From UBA1724 sp963621575 (GTDB taxonomy: Bacteria; Verrucomicrobiota; Lentisphaeria; Oligosphaerales; Oligosphaeraceae), in the NCBI GenBank assembly GCA_963621575.1, contig CAVFEH010000008.1, forward strand, positions 1 through 64,000: DNA of 64,000 bases, written 5' to 3'. Made by a program: the position numbers and the translations under genes. Under the pieces are notes generated by a model, which did not search any database, was not told where the DNA came from, and saw only the letters and a program-made list of their open reading frames with translations. Below are positions 24,844 to 33,451 of the stretch, piece by piece (positions within the stretch are counted from its first letter, which is position 1; the number at the start of each line of letters is the position of its first letter).

Positions 24844-26472
24844 CTACTGCAGTCTTTGTTGTTGCCGGGGGTCGAAGGCGTTTCGGACGCCCTCGCCGAT
24901 GAAGACTCCGAGGAGCATGACGAGGAAGAGCGCCAGGGAGGGATAGAGGGTCAGCCACCAGGCGCCGCGTTCGGCTTGCGCCTGTGAGAGGAGCTCCCCC
25001 AGGCTGGGGGTGGGTGCGGGCAGTCCGAAGCCCAGGTAGTCCAGCGCGGCCAGGGATCCGATGGCCCCCACAAGGGAGAAGGGGAAGAGCGTGATGAGGG
25101 GCGTCAGGGCGTTTGGCAGAATATGCTGCAGGGCGATTCGCCAGCCGGGGATTCCCAGGCATTTCGCGGCCTCCACGAAGGGCTGTTTCCGCAGACGGAG
25201 GCTTTCGGCGCGCATGTAGTGCGAGATTCCGATCCAGTTGAAGATGGCGTAGCAGAAGAGGAGCAGGGAGAATCCGGCGCCGTAGAGGGATCCCATGAGG
25301 ATCATGACGTAGAGGAAGGGCAGGGCGCTCCAGAGCTCCGTCAGGCGCTGCCCGGCCAGGTCCACCATTCCGCCGCAGTATCCCTGGAGGATTCCGGCCA
25401 GGGTTCCGAAGACCAGGGAGAAGAGGACCAGGAGCATTCCGAAGTTCAGGGCGATGCGAAGGCCGTAGAAGACTCGTGCGAAGACGTCGCGCCCCGCGCT
25501 GTCCAGCCCCATGATGTGTCCGGGGACGGGCCGGAAGGGGAACCGGAGGGGTTCCTGCTCCACCTGGATCCGGATGCGTCGTCCCAGGGTCAGTTCCAGG
25601 TTCCAGGGCTCCAGGGCAAGCCCCGTCTCCTTCGCCTGCTCCCGGATGGCCTCGCGGCCCTCCTGCACTGCGCGGCGGAGCTCTTCCGGCAGCGCGAGAT
25701 ACTCTTCTGTCTTGCGCAGGGGACGCTCTTCACCGGGCAGGAAATCCCATTGCCGGGGGGAGAGCGCGCCGCCTGTGCCGGCGCTGGCCTCCAGGACGCG
25801 TGCGCGGAGGGTCCTTCGTCCGCCGGCGCGTTCTTCGGTGGCGGGGAAGGAGAGTTGCACGGGAGGGAGTCCCGTGCCCTGCCGGGGGGCCAGCGGAAAT
25901 TCCAGCGCGGGACTCTTCTCGCCGCGCCAGCGGCTCTCCAGCTTCTGTGGAAGGTCCTCCGGCAGCCGCCACAGTTCCGCCAGCGGGCGGTTCTGGAATT
26001 CGGGGACGGGGGCGCCGGGGGGCAGGAGGCTCTCCACGCCGGTGCAGCGGGTGATGGCGAGTTCCGGATTCAGGGTCAGGCTGGCCACCCGGGGTTCCGG
26101 GGTCACCCGGACTCGTTCCCGGAGATGGGGGAGGATCTCCTCCCGGGAGACAATGCGGTAGGGATCGTTCTGGAAGAGCGGCCAGAGGACGAAATCGGCG
26201 CCGAAGACGCCCCGCGCCTTCAGCACGGCGTAGTCCGGCGCGGCGTCGCCGCCGTCGGGGGTGAAGGCCTTTGCGGGATAGCGGTGGAAGACGGGGAAGA
26301 ACCACTTCCCGTCGTGGCGCAGGGCCAGCGGGGCGCTGTTGCAGGTGAGCTCCGCCACCAGGGTCGTGAGATAGAGTGCCGCCAACAGCAGGAAGCTCCA
26401 CCATCCGCGGCGCAGGCGGCGGAAGCGCCTGAGGCGCTTCCCGAAGAGTGGGCTGGGCTTCCAGAAGGACAT
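24844..26472 (-). CDS. YejE-like ABC transporter permease
   Basis: This 542-residue permease has one N-terminal membrane helix (about residues 25-43) and a long periplasmic insertion of roughly 270 residues. The C-terminal transmembrane domain has HIMGLDSAGRDVFARVFYGLRIALNFG and an EAA-type loop EAAKCLGIPGWRIALQHILPNAL. This architecture matches the YejE permease of microcin C/peptide-type importers. The partner YejB, a binding protein and an ATPase are not adjacent. Thirty-two bases separate it from the upstream SprT-like gene. Confidence 0.85.
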   Translation of the reverse strand: MSFWKPSPLFGKRLRRFRRLRRGWWSFLLLAALYLTTLVAELTCNSAPLALRHDGKWFFPVFHRYPAKAFTPDGGDAAPDYAVLKARGVFGADFVLWPLFQNDPYRIVSREEILPHLRERVRVTPEPRVASLTLNPELAITRCTGVESLLPPGAPVPEFQNRPLAELWRLPEDLPQKLESRWRGEKSPALEFPLAPRQGTGLPPVQLSFPATEERAGGRRTLRARVLEASAGTGGALSPRQWDFLPGEERPLRKTEEYLALPEELRRAVQEGREAIREQAKETGLALEPWNLELTLGRRIRIQVEQEPLRFPFRPVPGHIMGLDSAGRDVFARVFYGLRIALNFGMLLVLFSLVFGTLAGILQGYCGGMVDLAGQRLTELWSALPFLYVMILMGSLYGAGFSLLLFCYAIFNWIGISHYMRAESLRLRKQPFVEAAKCLGIPGWRIALQHILPNALTPLITLFPFSLVGAIGSLAALDYLGFGLPAPTPSLGELLSQAQAERGAWWLTLYPSLALFLVMLLGVFIGEGVRNAFDPRQQQRLQ

Positions 26473-26504
26473 GGGGCGGAGGGGAAAGTCGCGGGGGATG
26501 TGGG

Positions 26505-27653
26505 TTATTTCAGGGCCTTCCTGGTGGTCCTGGGGGATTCCAGCCCCTCTTTCAGGTGGAAGCGGCGCCCCGCCGCTTCGCCGGCGGCGCGGTGTTCCCG
26601 GGAGAGCATGGTGGAGGTATGGTGGTGGGAGCGCAGGCGGGGATAGACCCACCGGCAGTATTCCTCCAGATGCGTGCGGTCCCATTGCACCAGCGCGCGC
26701 ATCTCCGGACGCTGGTTCTGCTCCCGCAGCGCCTGCCGGAAGCCGTCCAGGACCCCCAGTTCGAAGTCCCGGCGCACCCGTGCCCGCGAGAGCGCCTGTC
26801 CCAGCATGAGGGGCGGCAGCTGGTAGAGCGCCTGTTTCATGTAGGAGCGGAGGCAGTCGTAGACGTATGTGGCGATGCGCAGGTCTTTTCGGGTGCCGCA
26901 GATGCTCAGCTGGTGCCGCAGGGCGCCGGGGCGGGGGGACTCCAGGTCCGGCACATTTTCCCAGATGGCGCGCACGTGGTAGAATTCCTGGAGGATGCCG
27001 GCCAGGGTGGATTCCCGGATCTCCATGCGGGGGAGGGGGCATCCCAGCAGGACGGTGTAGTAGTCCATCCCCTCCGCGCCCTCTTCCTGGAGCTCGCCAT
27101 ACGACTCCTGGTAGCGGGCCTCCAGCTCGCGGGCCTTCAACAACGCGGAACGGGCCTCCTCCCCGTTGGGGCTCTTCGAAAGCGACAGCAACTTCCGGAT
27201 CTTCACCAGCAGACGGGACTGCGGAGTCCGCGCGCCCTCGGATTCCCCCGGGGAATCCTCTTCCTCCCGGTAGACCACCTGGTCCAGCGTCGGGTAGTCC
27301 CCCGAGGCCTGGGGACGCGCCCCCAGGCCTCTGCACGCCGACAGGAAGCGGGGGCCATGGGGCGCCTCGTCCAATCCCGGGTAGAGCGCCTCCACCAGCT
27401 GGTGCGCCATCTCGTGGCGCACGACATCCACCACCGCATACCAGGGATGCTCCAGGACCAGCCTCTCATTCAACTCAATGCACTGGGACCGGCCGCCGCG
27501 CCACTGCCCCCAGCGCCCCGGCAGCTCCCGGGAGACCGAGAAAAGGGGCCGGTGCATCAGCGCGCGCTGGCTGGGGGGAAGGCGCAGGACGGCATCGTCC
27601 CACTCCCGCTCCAGGGCCTTGGCGAGCGCGCTGGTGAAGAAGGGCGAAGACAT
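26505..27653 (-). CDS. SprT-like metallopeptidase fused to DUF2786
   Basis: This 382-residue protein has a SprT-like zinc metalloprotease domain (about residues 15-115) with the active site VRHEMAHQLVEALY and the downstream third ligand region HGPRFLSACRGLG. It is followed by a DUF2786 helical segment LLVKIRKLLSLSKSPNGEEA near residue 150 and a longer C-terminal region. SprT/Spartan relatives act on DNA-protein crosslinks, and DUF2786 is often found with phage and accessory genes. The fused order is seen in some bacterial proteins of unknown function. No signal peptide is present, so it is cytoplasmic. Confidence 0.82.
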   Translation of the reverse strand: MSSPFFTSALAKALEREWDDAVLRLPPSQRALMHRPLFSVSRELPGRWGQWRGGRSQCIELNERLVLEHPWYAVVDVVRHEMAHQLVEALYPGLDEAPHGPRFLSACRGLGARPQASGDYPTLDQVVYREEEDSPGESEGARTPQSRLLVKIRKLLSLSKSPNGEEARSALLKARELEARYQESYGELQEEGAEGMDYYTVLLGCPLPRMEIRESTLAGILQEFYHVRAIWENVPDLESPRPGALRHQLSICGTRKDLRIATYVYDCLRSYMKQALYQLPPLMLGQALSRARVRRDFELGVLDGFRQALREQNQRPEMRALVQWDRTHLEEYCRWVYPRLRSHHHTSTMLSREHRAAGEAAGRRFHLKEGLESPRTTRKALK

Positions 27654-27795
27654 GGGCAGGGTGGGCGGCGGTGGAGAGGGAGGGGGCGGGGTGGCGGCGG
27701 ATGTCGCCGGAGAAGGAAACGCAATAACGTAACGCGGCTGGGGTGGGCTGGCGCGCCAGGGAGTCGGGCCCGCCGTTGGAAGCGTTCCGGGGACA

Positions 27796-27823
27796 TTGAA
27801 GTTGTCAGAAAGTGTCTTATATT
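27796..27823 (+). promoter_or_regulatory. rpsA promoter
   Basis: TTGAAG (27796-27801) and TATATT (27818-27823) have a 16-base spacer, as for the ribosomal operon promoter. The leader before the ATG at 27946 is about 115 bases. Confidence 0.6.
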
Positions 27824-27945
27824 ACACGACTTCCGGCCGCTGCTCCGGCGCCAGACGGCCGTCGTGCGGGTTCTCCGCGCGGCTTCTTCTTTTTTTGCGC
27901 TTCGTATCTCCCCTAGACAGAGTCAACCAAATCATCAACCCGCGT

Positions 27946-29676
27946 ATGAGTAACATTGAATTAGACAACATGCCGTCGATGGAAGAGCTGCTGCAGGGCG
28001 GCTCCACACAGGCGAAGAGCATCCAGGAAAACACCATCGTCAACGGCACGATTGCCCAGAAGAACGAGAACGGAATCCTTCTCGACGTGGGTGGCAAGTC
28101 CGAATCCTTCATTGACCGCAGCGACCTGAAGGACTTCGAGGATCTGAAGGTTGGCGACGAACTCGAGGTCTACGTCGAGCGCGTCGAGGGCGAGAACAGC
28201 GCCCCCCAGGTCTCCGTGAAGAAGGCCGAGGCCCAGCGCGCCTGGAACGACATCATCGAGAATCACCAGGAGGGCTCCATCATCAAGGGCCGCATCACCA
28301 GCCGCGTCAAGGGCGGCTTCATCGTGGACGTGGGCGTGGAGGCCTTCCTGCCCGGCTCCCAGGTGGACCTGGGCGCGCCCCGCGACCTGGATTCCTACGT
28401 GGACCAGGAGATGGATTTCAAGATCATCAAGATCAACACCGAGCGCAAGAACGTGGTCCTCTCCCGCCGCGAGATCCTCGAGGAGGAGCGCAACCGCCTC
28501 CGCGCGAAGCTGCTGGAGGAGCTCCAGCCCGGCCAGATCCGCAAGGGTGTCGTCAAGAACATCACCGACTTCGGCGCCTTCGTGGACCTCAATGGCATGG
28601 ACGGACTGCTCCACATCACCGACATGAGCTGGAGCCGCGTCACGGATCCCCACACCGTGGTCCACAAGGACCAGGAGCTGGAGGTCATGATCCTGGAGGT
28701 CGACAAGGAGCGCCAGCGCGTCTCCCTGGGCCTCAAGCAGAAGGAGGGAAACCCCTGGGACACCGTCGACGTCAAGTACCCCGTCAACAGCCGCGTCCAC
28801 GGAAAGGTCGTCAACGTCATGCCCTATGGTGCCTTTGTGGAACTTGAGGAGGGCATCGAGGGCCTCATCCACGTCACCGAGATGAGCTGGACCAAGAAGG
28901 TCAACCGCGCCAGCGACGTGCTCAACATCGGCGACGAGGTGGACGCCGTGGTGCTGGCCGTCCACAAGGCCGACCGGAAGATCTCCCTGGGTCTCCGCCA
29001 GGCCCAGCCCAATCCCTGGGAGCTCATCAAGGAGAAGTATCCCAAGGGCACCCGCATCAAGGGCAAGGTCCGCAACATGACCGGCTACGGCGCCTTCGTC
29101 CAGATCCAGGACGACATCGACGGCATGATCCACGTCTCCGACATGAGCTGGATCCGCAAGATCAACCATCCCTCCGAAGTGCTCCAGAAGGGCATGGAGG
29201 TGGAGGCCGTCATCCAGGACGTGGACGTGGAGAACCAGCGCATCAGCCTCTCCATGAAGAAGCTCACCGATGATCCCTGGCAGAACATCCAGGAGAAGTA
29301 CAAGGTCGGCGACACCGTCACCGGAAAGGTCACCAAGCTGGCCAGCTTCGGTGCCTTCGTTGAACTCGACGGCGGGATTGATGGGCTCATCCACATCTCC
29401 GAGCTCTCCGACGAGCGCGTGAACCGCGTCAAGGACGTGGTCAACGTCGGCCAGACCGTTACCGCCCGCGTGAAGAACATCTCCACCGACGAGCGCCGCA
29501 TCGGCCTCACCATGAAGACCGGAAACGCCACCTTCGAGAACAACGACCGGCCCACCGCCGGCGCGACCTTCTCCAGCACACCCGAGGTCTCTGGACTCGG
29601 CGGACTCTCCGCCGCCTTCGACGCCGCCCTCGGCGCCAAGGAGAACACTCTCGAGGTCGACGGAACCAAGGAGTAA
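27946..29676 (+). CDS. rpsA: 30S ribosomal protein S1
   Basis: This 576-residue protein has six S1 OB-fold repeats, starting near residues 29, 112, 195, 280, 367 and 454. The later ones carry the typical G-K-V-x-N-x-x-x-x-GAFV and HITDMSW / HVTEMSW / HVSDMSW / HISELS blocks. S1 recruits mRNAs to the 30S subunit, which may matter here because many genes lack strong Shine-Dalgarno sequences. The C-terminal 50 residues are low-complexity. The ATG at 27946 starts MSNIELDN. The reading frame extends upstream, but that part overlaps the promoter. Confidence 0.95.
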   Translation: MSNIELDNMPSMEELLQGGSTQAKSIQENTIVNGTIAQKNENGILLDVGGKSESFIDRSDLKDFEDLKVGDELEVYVERVEGENSAPQVSVKKAEAQRAWNDIIENHQEGSIIKGRITSRVKGGFIVDVGVEAFLPGSQVDLGAPRDLDSYVDQEMDFKIIKINTERKNVVLSRREILEEERNRLRAKLLEELQPGQIRKGVVKNITDFGAFVDLNGMDGLLHITDMSWSRVTDPHTVVHKDQELEVMILEVDKERQRVSLGLKQKEGNPWDTVDVKYPVNSRVHGKVVNVMPYGAFVELEEGIEGLIHVTEMSWTKKVNRASDVLNIGDEVDAVVLAVHKADRKISLGLRQAQPNPWELIKEKYPKGTRIKGKVRNMTGYGAFVQIQDDIDGMIHVSDMSWIRKINHPSEVLQKGMEVEAVIQDVDVENQRISLSMKKLTDDPWQNIQEKYKVGDTVTGKVTKLASFGAFVELDGGIDGLIHISELSDERVNRVKDVVNVGQTVTARVKNISTDERRIGLTMKTGNATFENNDRPTAGATFSSTPEVSGLGGLSAAFDAALGAKENTLEVDGTKE

Positions 29677-29731
29677 TGGCGCAGTCTCCCGGCAACGCCA
29701 AACAAGGCGCGTGCCGGGAGAGTTGACACCC

Positions 29732-29770
29732 AAAAAAGGGCCCTTCGGCGAATTCGCCGGAGGGCCTTTG
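29732..29770 (+). terminator. rpsA terminator
   Basis: A 15-bp stem (AAAGGGCCCTTCGGCG with CGCCGGAGGGCCTTT, AATT loop) with flanking A and T tracts. It is nearly identical to the hairpin at 30910-30950. Confidence 0.9.
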
Positions 29771-29891
29771 TTTTGCGTCCATGGGGAGCGAGGAATCGGG
29801 GACGCCTCTGGGCTGCGTCAAAACGGGGCCGCAAAGGACTCCCCACTCCCCCCCCCGACGGCGGCACAGCAGTCTTGGATGGACTATTTTT

Positions 29892-29942
29892 TGACAAACC
29901 ATGACAGAGTTTTGGCGTTGTCGTAAACTGTCGCAACTTGTC
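29892..29942 (+). promoter_or_regulatory. five-half-site array 2
   Basis: TGACA is at 29892 and 29902; TTGTC, CTGTC and TTGTC are at 29918, 29928 and 29938. The 10-base spacing is exact within each group, and the first site is 115 bases before the -10 box at 30007. Confidence 0.7.
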
Positions 29943-29982
29943 GTGGGGGGGTAGAATTGTCTGTAAATCTGTGCGTCAGCCC

Positions 29983-30012
29983 TTGATATTTGGGGAGATT
30001 TTTGGATATACT
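29983..30012 (+). promoter_or_regulatory. promoter of pseudopilin gene 2
   Basis: TTGATA (29983-29988) and TATACT (30007-30012) have an 18-base spacer, about 60 bases before the ATG. Confidence 0.6.
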
Positions 30013-30070
30013 TTTCCCAGTGCTTCCTTTGTTGAAGTTTTTCATCCACATCATCACAGGAGAACAGAAT

Positions 30071-30874
30071 ATGCGGAAATCCTTTACCCTGATTGAATTG
30101 CTGGTCGTGATCGCGATCATCGCCATTCTGGCGGCCATGCTGCTGCCCGCGCTTTCCAAGGCCCGTGAGAAGGCCCGCGCCGCCAGCTGCACCAACAACC
30201 TGAAGCAGCTCACCCTGGCCTACATCGTCTATGGCGATTCCTACGAGGGCTACTGGTGCATTGGCTTCACGGGACTTTCCCAGTGGCTGGGCGAGGCCGC
30301 CACGAACGGCACCCTGGAGGGCTGGGAGAATGCGCAGGTCGCCGACTGGGGCAGCAACGACGAGACCCGCTGGGGGCAGCGCACCCCCATCGCCTTCTGC
30401 CCCAATGCCAAAAAGAAGGCCGCGAACCTGGCCTACGGCATCATTTGCTCTGAAGCCCGCATGTACGGCCCCGGGTGCTACCGCGCCCTGGCCTACACCA
30501 AGTGGCCCGGCGGTGAGGATTGGCGCGGCGTCTACATCCGCCCCGAGCAGTTCAAGGCCCCCTCCGCGTTCTTCCTCTGGGGTGACGCCATCCATACCGG
30601 AGACGAGAACAAGTATGCCGCCGGTGTGACCGAACCCCGCGGGGGAGAGATCTTCCACAACCTCTGCTCCCACGGCACCTCCGGAACCCCCTTCGCCTTC
30701 GCCGACGGACACGTGGAGTCCATCATCAAGGGAGAGAAGTACGCAGAGCTCGCCGACACCGAATGCCAGGCATTGGGTGGAAAGTACTACGCCTGGTATC
30801 CCTACGAGGGCCCACACTCCAACACTTGGGTCTATGAAAACTTCACGAAACGATCCGTCTCCTACAGCCGGTAA
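30071..30874 (+). CDS. pseudopilin-like protein (copy 2)
   Basis: This 267-residue protein shares the prepilin N-terminus MRKSFTLIELLVVIAIIAIL and SKAREKARAASCTNNLKQ with copies 1 and 3. It then diverges completely, apart from a C-terminal TPFAFADGHVES, where the His-to-DG spacing is ten rather than nine. An invariant head with a variable body suggests gene conversion or selection on the export and assembly part. ACAGGAG is the ribosome-binding site. Expected location is the inner membrane or periplasm as a pseudopilus subunit or a secreted protein. Confidence 0.88.
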   Translation: MRKSFTLIELLVVIAIIAILAAMLLPALSKAREKARAASCTNNLKQLTLAYIVYGDSYEGYWCIGFTGLSQWLGEAATNGTLEGWENAQVADWGSNDETRWGQRTPIAFCPNAKKKAANLAYGIICSEARMYGPGCYRALAYTKWPGGEDWRGVYIRPEQFKAPSAFFLWGDAIHTGDENKYAAGVTEPRGGEIFHNLCSHGTSGTPFAFADGHVESIIKGEKYAELADTECQALGGKYYAWYPYEGPHSNTWVYENFTKRSVSYSR

Positions 30875-30909
30875 AAACGCCTGATAGACGCGGCAAGGAC
30901 CGTGAACCA

Positions 30910-30950
30910 CAAAAAAGGGCCCTTCGGCGAATTCGCCGGAGGGCCTTTGT
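30910..30950 (+). terminator. terminator of pseudopilin gene 2
   Basis: The same 15-bp hairpin as at 29732-29770 (AAAGGGCCCTTCGGCG...CGCCGGAGGGCCTTT). Confidence 0.88.
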
Positions 30951-31065
30951 TGCGTCCATGGGGAGCGAGGAACCGGGGACGCCTCCGGGCTGCGTCAAAA
31001 CGGGGCCGCCAAGGACTCCCCGCCCACCCCTGCCAGCGGCGTCGCAATCTTGGACGCGTTTTTTT

Positions 31066-31116
31066 TGACAAGCCATGACAGTATTTGAATGTTGTCAGAA
31101 TATGTCATAACTTGTC
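31066..31116 (+). promoter_or_regulatory. five-half-site array 3
   Basis: TGACA is at 31066 and 31076; TTGTC, ATGTC and TTGTC are at 31092, 31102 and 31112. Spacing is 10 bases in each group, and the distance to the -10 box at 31181 is 115 bases. Confidence 0.7.
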
Positions 31117-31157
31117 GTGGGGGGGGTGAAAATGTCTGGATATTTGTGCGCCAGTCT

Positions 31158-31186
31158 TTGAGATTTGGGAGAATTATGGACATACT
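31158..31186 (+). promoter_or_regulatory. promoter of pseudopilin gene 3
   Basis: TTGAGA (31158-31163) and CATACT (31181-31186) are 17 bases apart. Confidence 0.5.
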
Positions 31187-31244
31187 TTCTCCAGTGCTTC
31201 CTTTGTTGAAGTTTTTCATCCACACCATCACAGGAGAACAGAAT

Positions 31245-32060
31245 ATGCGGAAATCCTTTACCCTGATTGAATTGCTGGTCGTGATCGCGATCATCGCCAT
31301 TTTGGCGGCCATGCTGCTGCCCGCGCTTTCCAAGGCCCGTGAGAAGGCCCGCGCCATCAGCTGCACCAACAACCTGAAGCAGATCCAGCTGGGCAACCTC
31401 CTCTACGCCAACGACTATGACGACTACCTGCCTCCCGTCTGCTATGGGAACGCGGGGACAGCCTTCGGTACGGATTCCACTCCCACCGACGATGGACTCA
31501 AGACCATCCGTCCCTGGTTCTGCTACAATCCCATGATTCCCGAGACCCCCATGGACTGGTCCACCTGGTATGACAAGGATCCCAAGGCCGCGAACCTGGA
31601 TTCCGGCGAGGACAAGTCCTCCTGGCACAAGGTCATGCACTGCCCCTCCTGCCCCACCAGCGAGCGCGTCCTGGGCAACATTGGCTACCAGGCCAACATC
31701 GGCATGGGCTTTGTCTACGGATGGTACGGCACTGACCCCACCACCCTGAACATCTCTGCCACCTGGCACCGCGTCAGCTCCATCAAATACCCCTCCATCT
31801 TTGTCAACATCATTGACGGCACCAACAGGCACGGCCTGAAGAATCTCTTCCTCACGAGCTGTGACCAGGTCTGCGCTTTCAGTGACCTCACCGTCCGTGC
31901 TGCCTACTTCCGCCATTCCAAGATGATGAACTTCAGCTTCAGCGACGGACACGTGGAGGCCATCAACGACCAGAAGTGCAACAACTGGAATCTGGCGAAG
32001 CAGTACTACTGGTATCCCGGCATGGACAGCGAGCTGGGCGGCGACAAGATCATGCAGTAA
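31245..32060 (+). CDS. pseudopilin-like protein with H-X9-DG motif (copy 3)
   Basis: This 271-residue protein is similar to copy 1 along its whole length: NDYDDYLPPV, PWFCYNPMIPETPMDWS, HCPSCPTSER and the C-terminal RHSKMMNFSFSDGHVEA (exact H-X9-DG). The N-terminus is the same prepilin signal. Copy 1 lies 13 kb away, while the immediate neighbour copy 2 is divergent in the body, so heads and bodies have different histories. A terminator follows. Confidence 0.9.
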   Translation: MRKSFTLIELLVVIAIIAILAAMLLPALSKAREKARAISCTNNLKQIQLGNLLYANDYDDYLPPVCYGNAGTAFGTDSTPTDDGLKTIRPWFCYNPMIPETPMDWSTWYDKDPKAANLDSGEDKSSWHKVMHCPSCPTSERVLGNIGYQANIGMGFVYGWYGTDPTTLNISATWHRVSSIKYPSIFVNIIDGTNRHGLKNLFLTSCDQVCAFSDLTVRAAYFRHSKMMNFSFSDGHVEAINDQKCNNWNLAKQYYWYPGMDSELGGDKIMQ

Positions 32061-32083
32061 GGGCGCAGGCGTCTGACGCAAAA

Positions 32084-32122
32084 GAAAGGGGCCCTTCGGC
32101 GGTTGCCGAGGGACCCTTTTTT
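32084..32122 (+). terminator. terminator between pseudopilin gene 3 and the esterase
   Basis: AAAGGGGCCCTTCGGC...GCCGAGGGACCC plus seven T. Upstream A residues allow it to work for the convergent esterase gene too. Confidence 0.85.
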
Positions 32123-32148
32123 TGCGTCGGCGGGGAATTGGGAATTCC

Positions 32149-33432
32149 TTAGTCCTGCCTGGTATAGACCTGGGAGCCTTTGGGGACGAATCCGTGGCTG
32201 GATCCCTGGTACCAGTGGATGGTCTTGGGGCAAGTGAGGGCATTGTAGAAGACCGCGATCCCGGAGGGCGGGCAGATGTAGTCGCCGAGTCCTGCGCGGG
32301 TGATTTCCATGGTGCAGTGGATTCGGTGCGCCATGTGGATGCCGTCGTAGTATTCCAGCGCGGGGGCGTAGGGGATCCTCCAGGGGCCGAAGACGCGCCC
32401 CAGCTGGCTTTGCCCGGCGATGTCGCAGTGCCATGGGACGGTGGGGCGGGCGAGCGTGACATCGGGGTCCATGGCGGCGGCCCAGATGGTCTGGAGCCCC
32501 CCTTGGCTGGAGCCCTCGACGATCAGGTCCTTCTGGTTCCACTGGGGGAGGGTCTTCGCGAACTGCAGGGCGCGCATGACACGGAGGACCATCCCGTGGA
32601 AGTACGCGGTGTCGCGGCTCTGGTTCTCGCGGTAGTCGAAGGCGTAGTCGCTGCCATGTTCGCCCAGGAGGGACTTTTCGAGGGCGTCATAGTAGGCCTG
32701 TTCCCGTCCCAGGTCGGCGCCGTGGGCGCCCACATCCATGCGGATCACTTCGGTTTCATTCATCCAGGAGGGATCGCGGTATTGCGGACCGGCGAAGCCG
32801 TATCCGTGGAATCCGACCACCACGGGGAGGGATTTCCCGGCGGCGTCCCTGGGGATGCAGAGCCAGGCGGTCATGGGGCGGGGGCCCAGGCAGTTCGCGG
32901 TGACCTTGTAGACGGTGCAATCGGGCTTCTCCAGGGCGGCCTCCATCTTCGCCTTCAGGGGCAGATCCAGGAGGGCCTGCCGCTGGTCGTCCCAGTATTC
33001 GTCGAAATCCGCAGGTGCCGGGACGCCCCGGAGGAGTTCCGGGTGGACGCCGGCGCCGGCGTCCAGGCAGGCGTCGCTGCCGAAGGCGAACTGCAGCGTC
33101 TTGCCGTCCTGGCCCTGGAAGTCCACATGGAGCCAGAGGAATCCGGGGGAGGCCAGGGATCCCTGGATGGTGGCGGGGATGGCGGGGTCCCACTCCAGGA
33201 CACCGGCGGCATTCTGTCCGTCGTCGCCGCGGAGGCGCCATGCCAGTCTGGTTCCCTTGGGGATCTGGTCGTTGTATTCGCCGAAGTGGACGGTGAAGAC
33301 GATGGGTTCGCCGACCTCGTAGGCGAGGGGGTCTTTGCCGGTGCTGGCGTTGACGTGGGTCAGCGCCTCGGGGAGAGGCATGGCCAGGAGCGCGGCGGTG
33401 AGTGTGAGCAGGAGCGGGAGCGCGTGTTTCAT
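32149..33432 (-). CDS. secreted CE7-type acetyl(xylan) esterase
   Basis: This 427-residue protein has a signal peptide (about 1-17), an N-terminal domain of about 120 residues with a beta-sandwich look, and an AXE1-like alpha/beta hydrolase domain. The nucleophile elbow is VEGSSQGGLQT, with the oxyanion motif GFHGYGF and the C-terminal catalytic His region YQGSSHGF. CE7 enzymes remove acetyl groups from xylo-oligosaccharides and other sugars. It follows the TIM-barrel hydrolase gene by 19 bases on the same strand, forming a likely polysaccharide-degradation operon. Confidence 0.87.
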   Translation of the reverse strand: MKHALPLLLTLTAALLAMPLPEALTHVNASTGKDPLAYEVGEPIVFTVHFGEYNDQIPKGTRLAWRLRGDDGQNAAGVLEWDPAIPATIQGSLASPGFLWLHVDFQGQDGKTLQFAFGSDACLDAGAGVHPELLRGVPAPADFDEYWDDQRQALLDLPLKAKMEAALEKPDCTVYKVTANCLGPRPMTAWLCIPRDAAGKSLPVVVGFHGYGFAGPQYRDPSWMNETEVIRMDVGAHGADLGREQAYYDALEKSLLGEHGSDYAFDYRENQSRDTAYFHGMVLRVMRALQFAKTLPQWNQKDLIVEGSSQGGLQTIWAAAMDPDVTLARPTVPWHCDIAGQSQLGRVFGPWRIPYAPALEYYDGIHMAHRIHCTMEITRAGLGDYICPPSGIAVFYNALTCPKTIHWYQGSSHGFVPKGSQVYTRQD

Positions 33433-33451
33433 GGTGCCTGCGGGATGGGGT

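Larger units (their letters stand above)
29733..30205 (+). repeat. long direct repeat, copy A (terminator to pseudopilin N-terminus)
   Basis: This block is repeated at 30911-31379 with an offset of 1174-1178 bases. It covers the terminator hairpin, a spacer, the five-half-site array, the promoter, the leader and the first 45 codons of a pseudopilin gene. Identity is near-complete around the terminator and the coding start and lower in the leader. It marks a tandem gene duplication. Confidence 0.85.
30911..31379 (+). repeat. long direct repeat, copy B
   Basis: This is the second copy of the block at 29733-30205, again running from the terminator through the array, promoter and first 45 codons of the next pseudopilin gene. 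Confidence 0.85.

Noticed and set aside
27801..27817. TTGTC-N5-TGTC upstream of rpsA as a sixth pseudopilin-type array
   Set aside because: Only two half-sites are present, they lie within the promoter spacer, and no TGACA pair precedes them.
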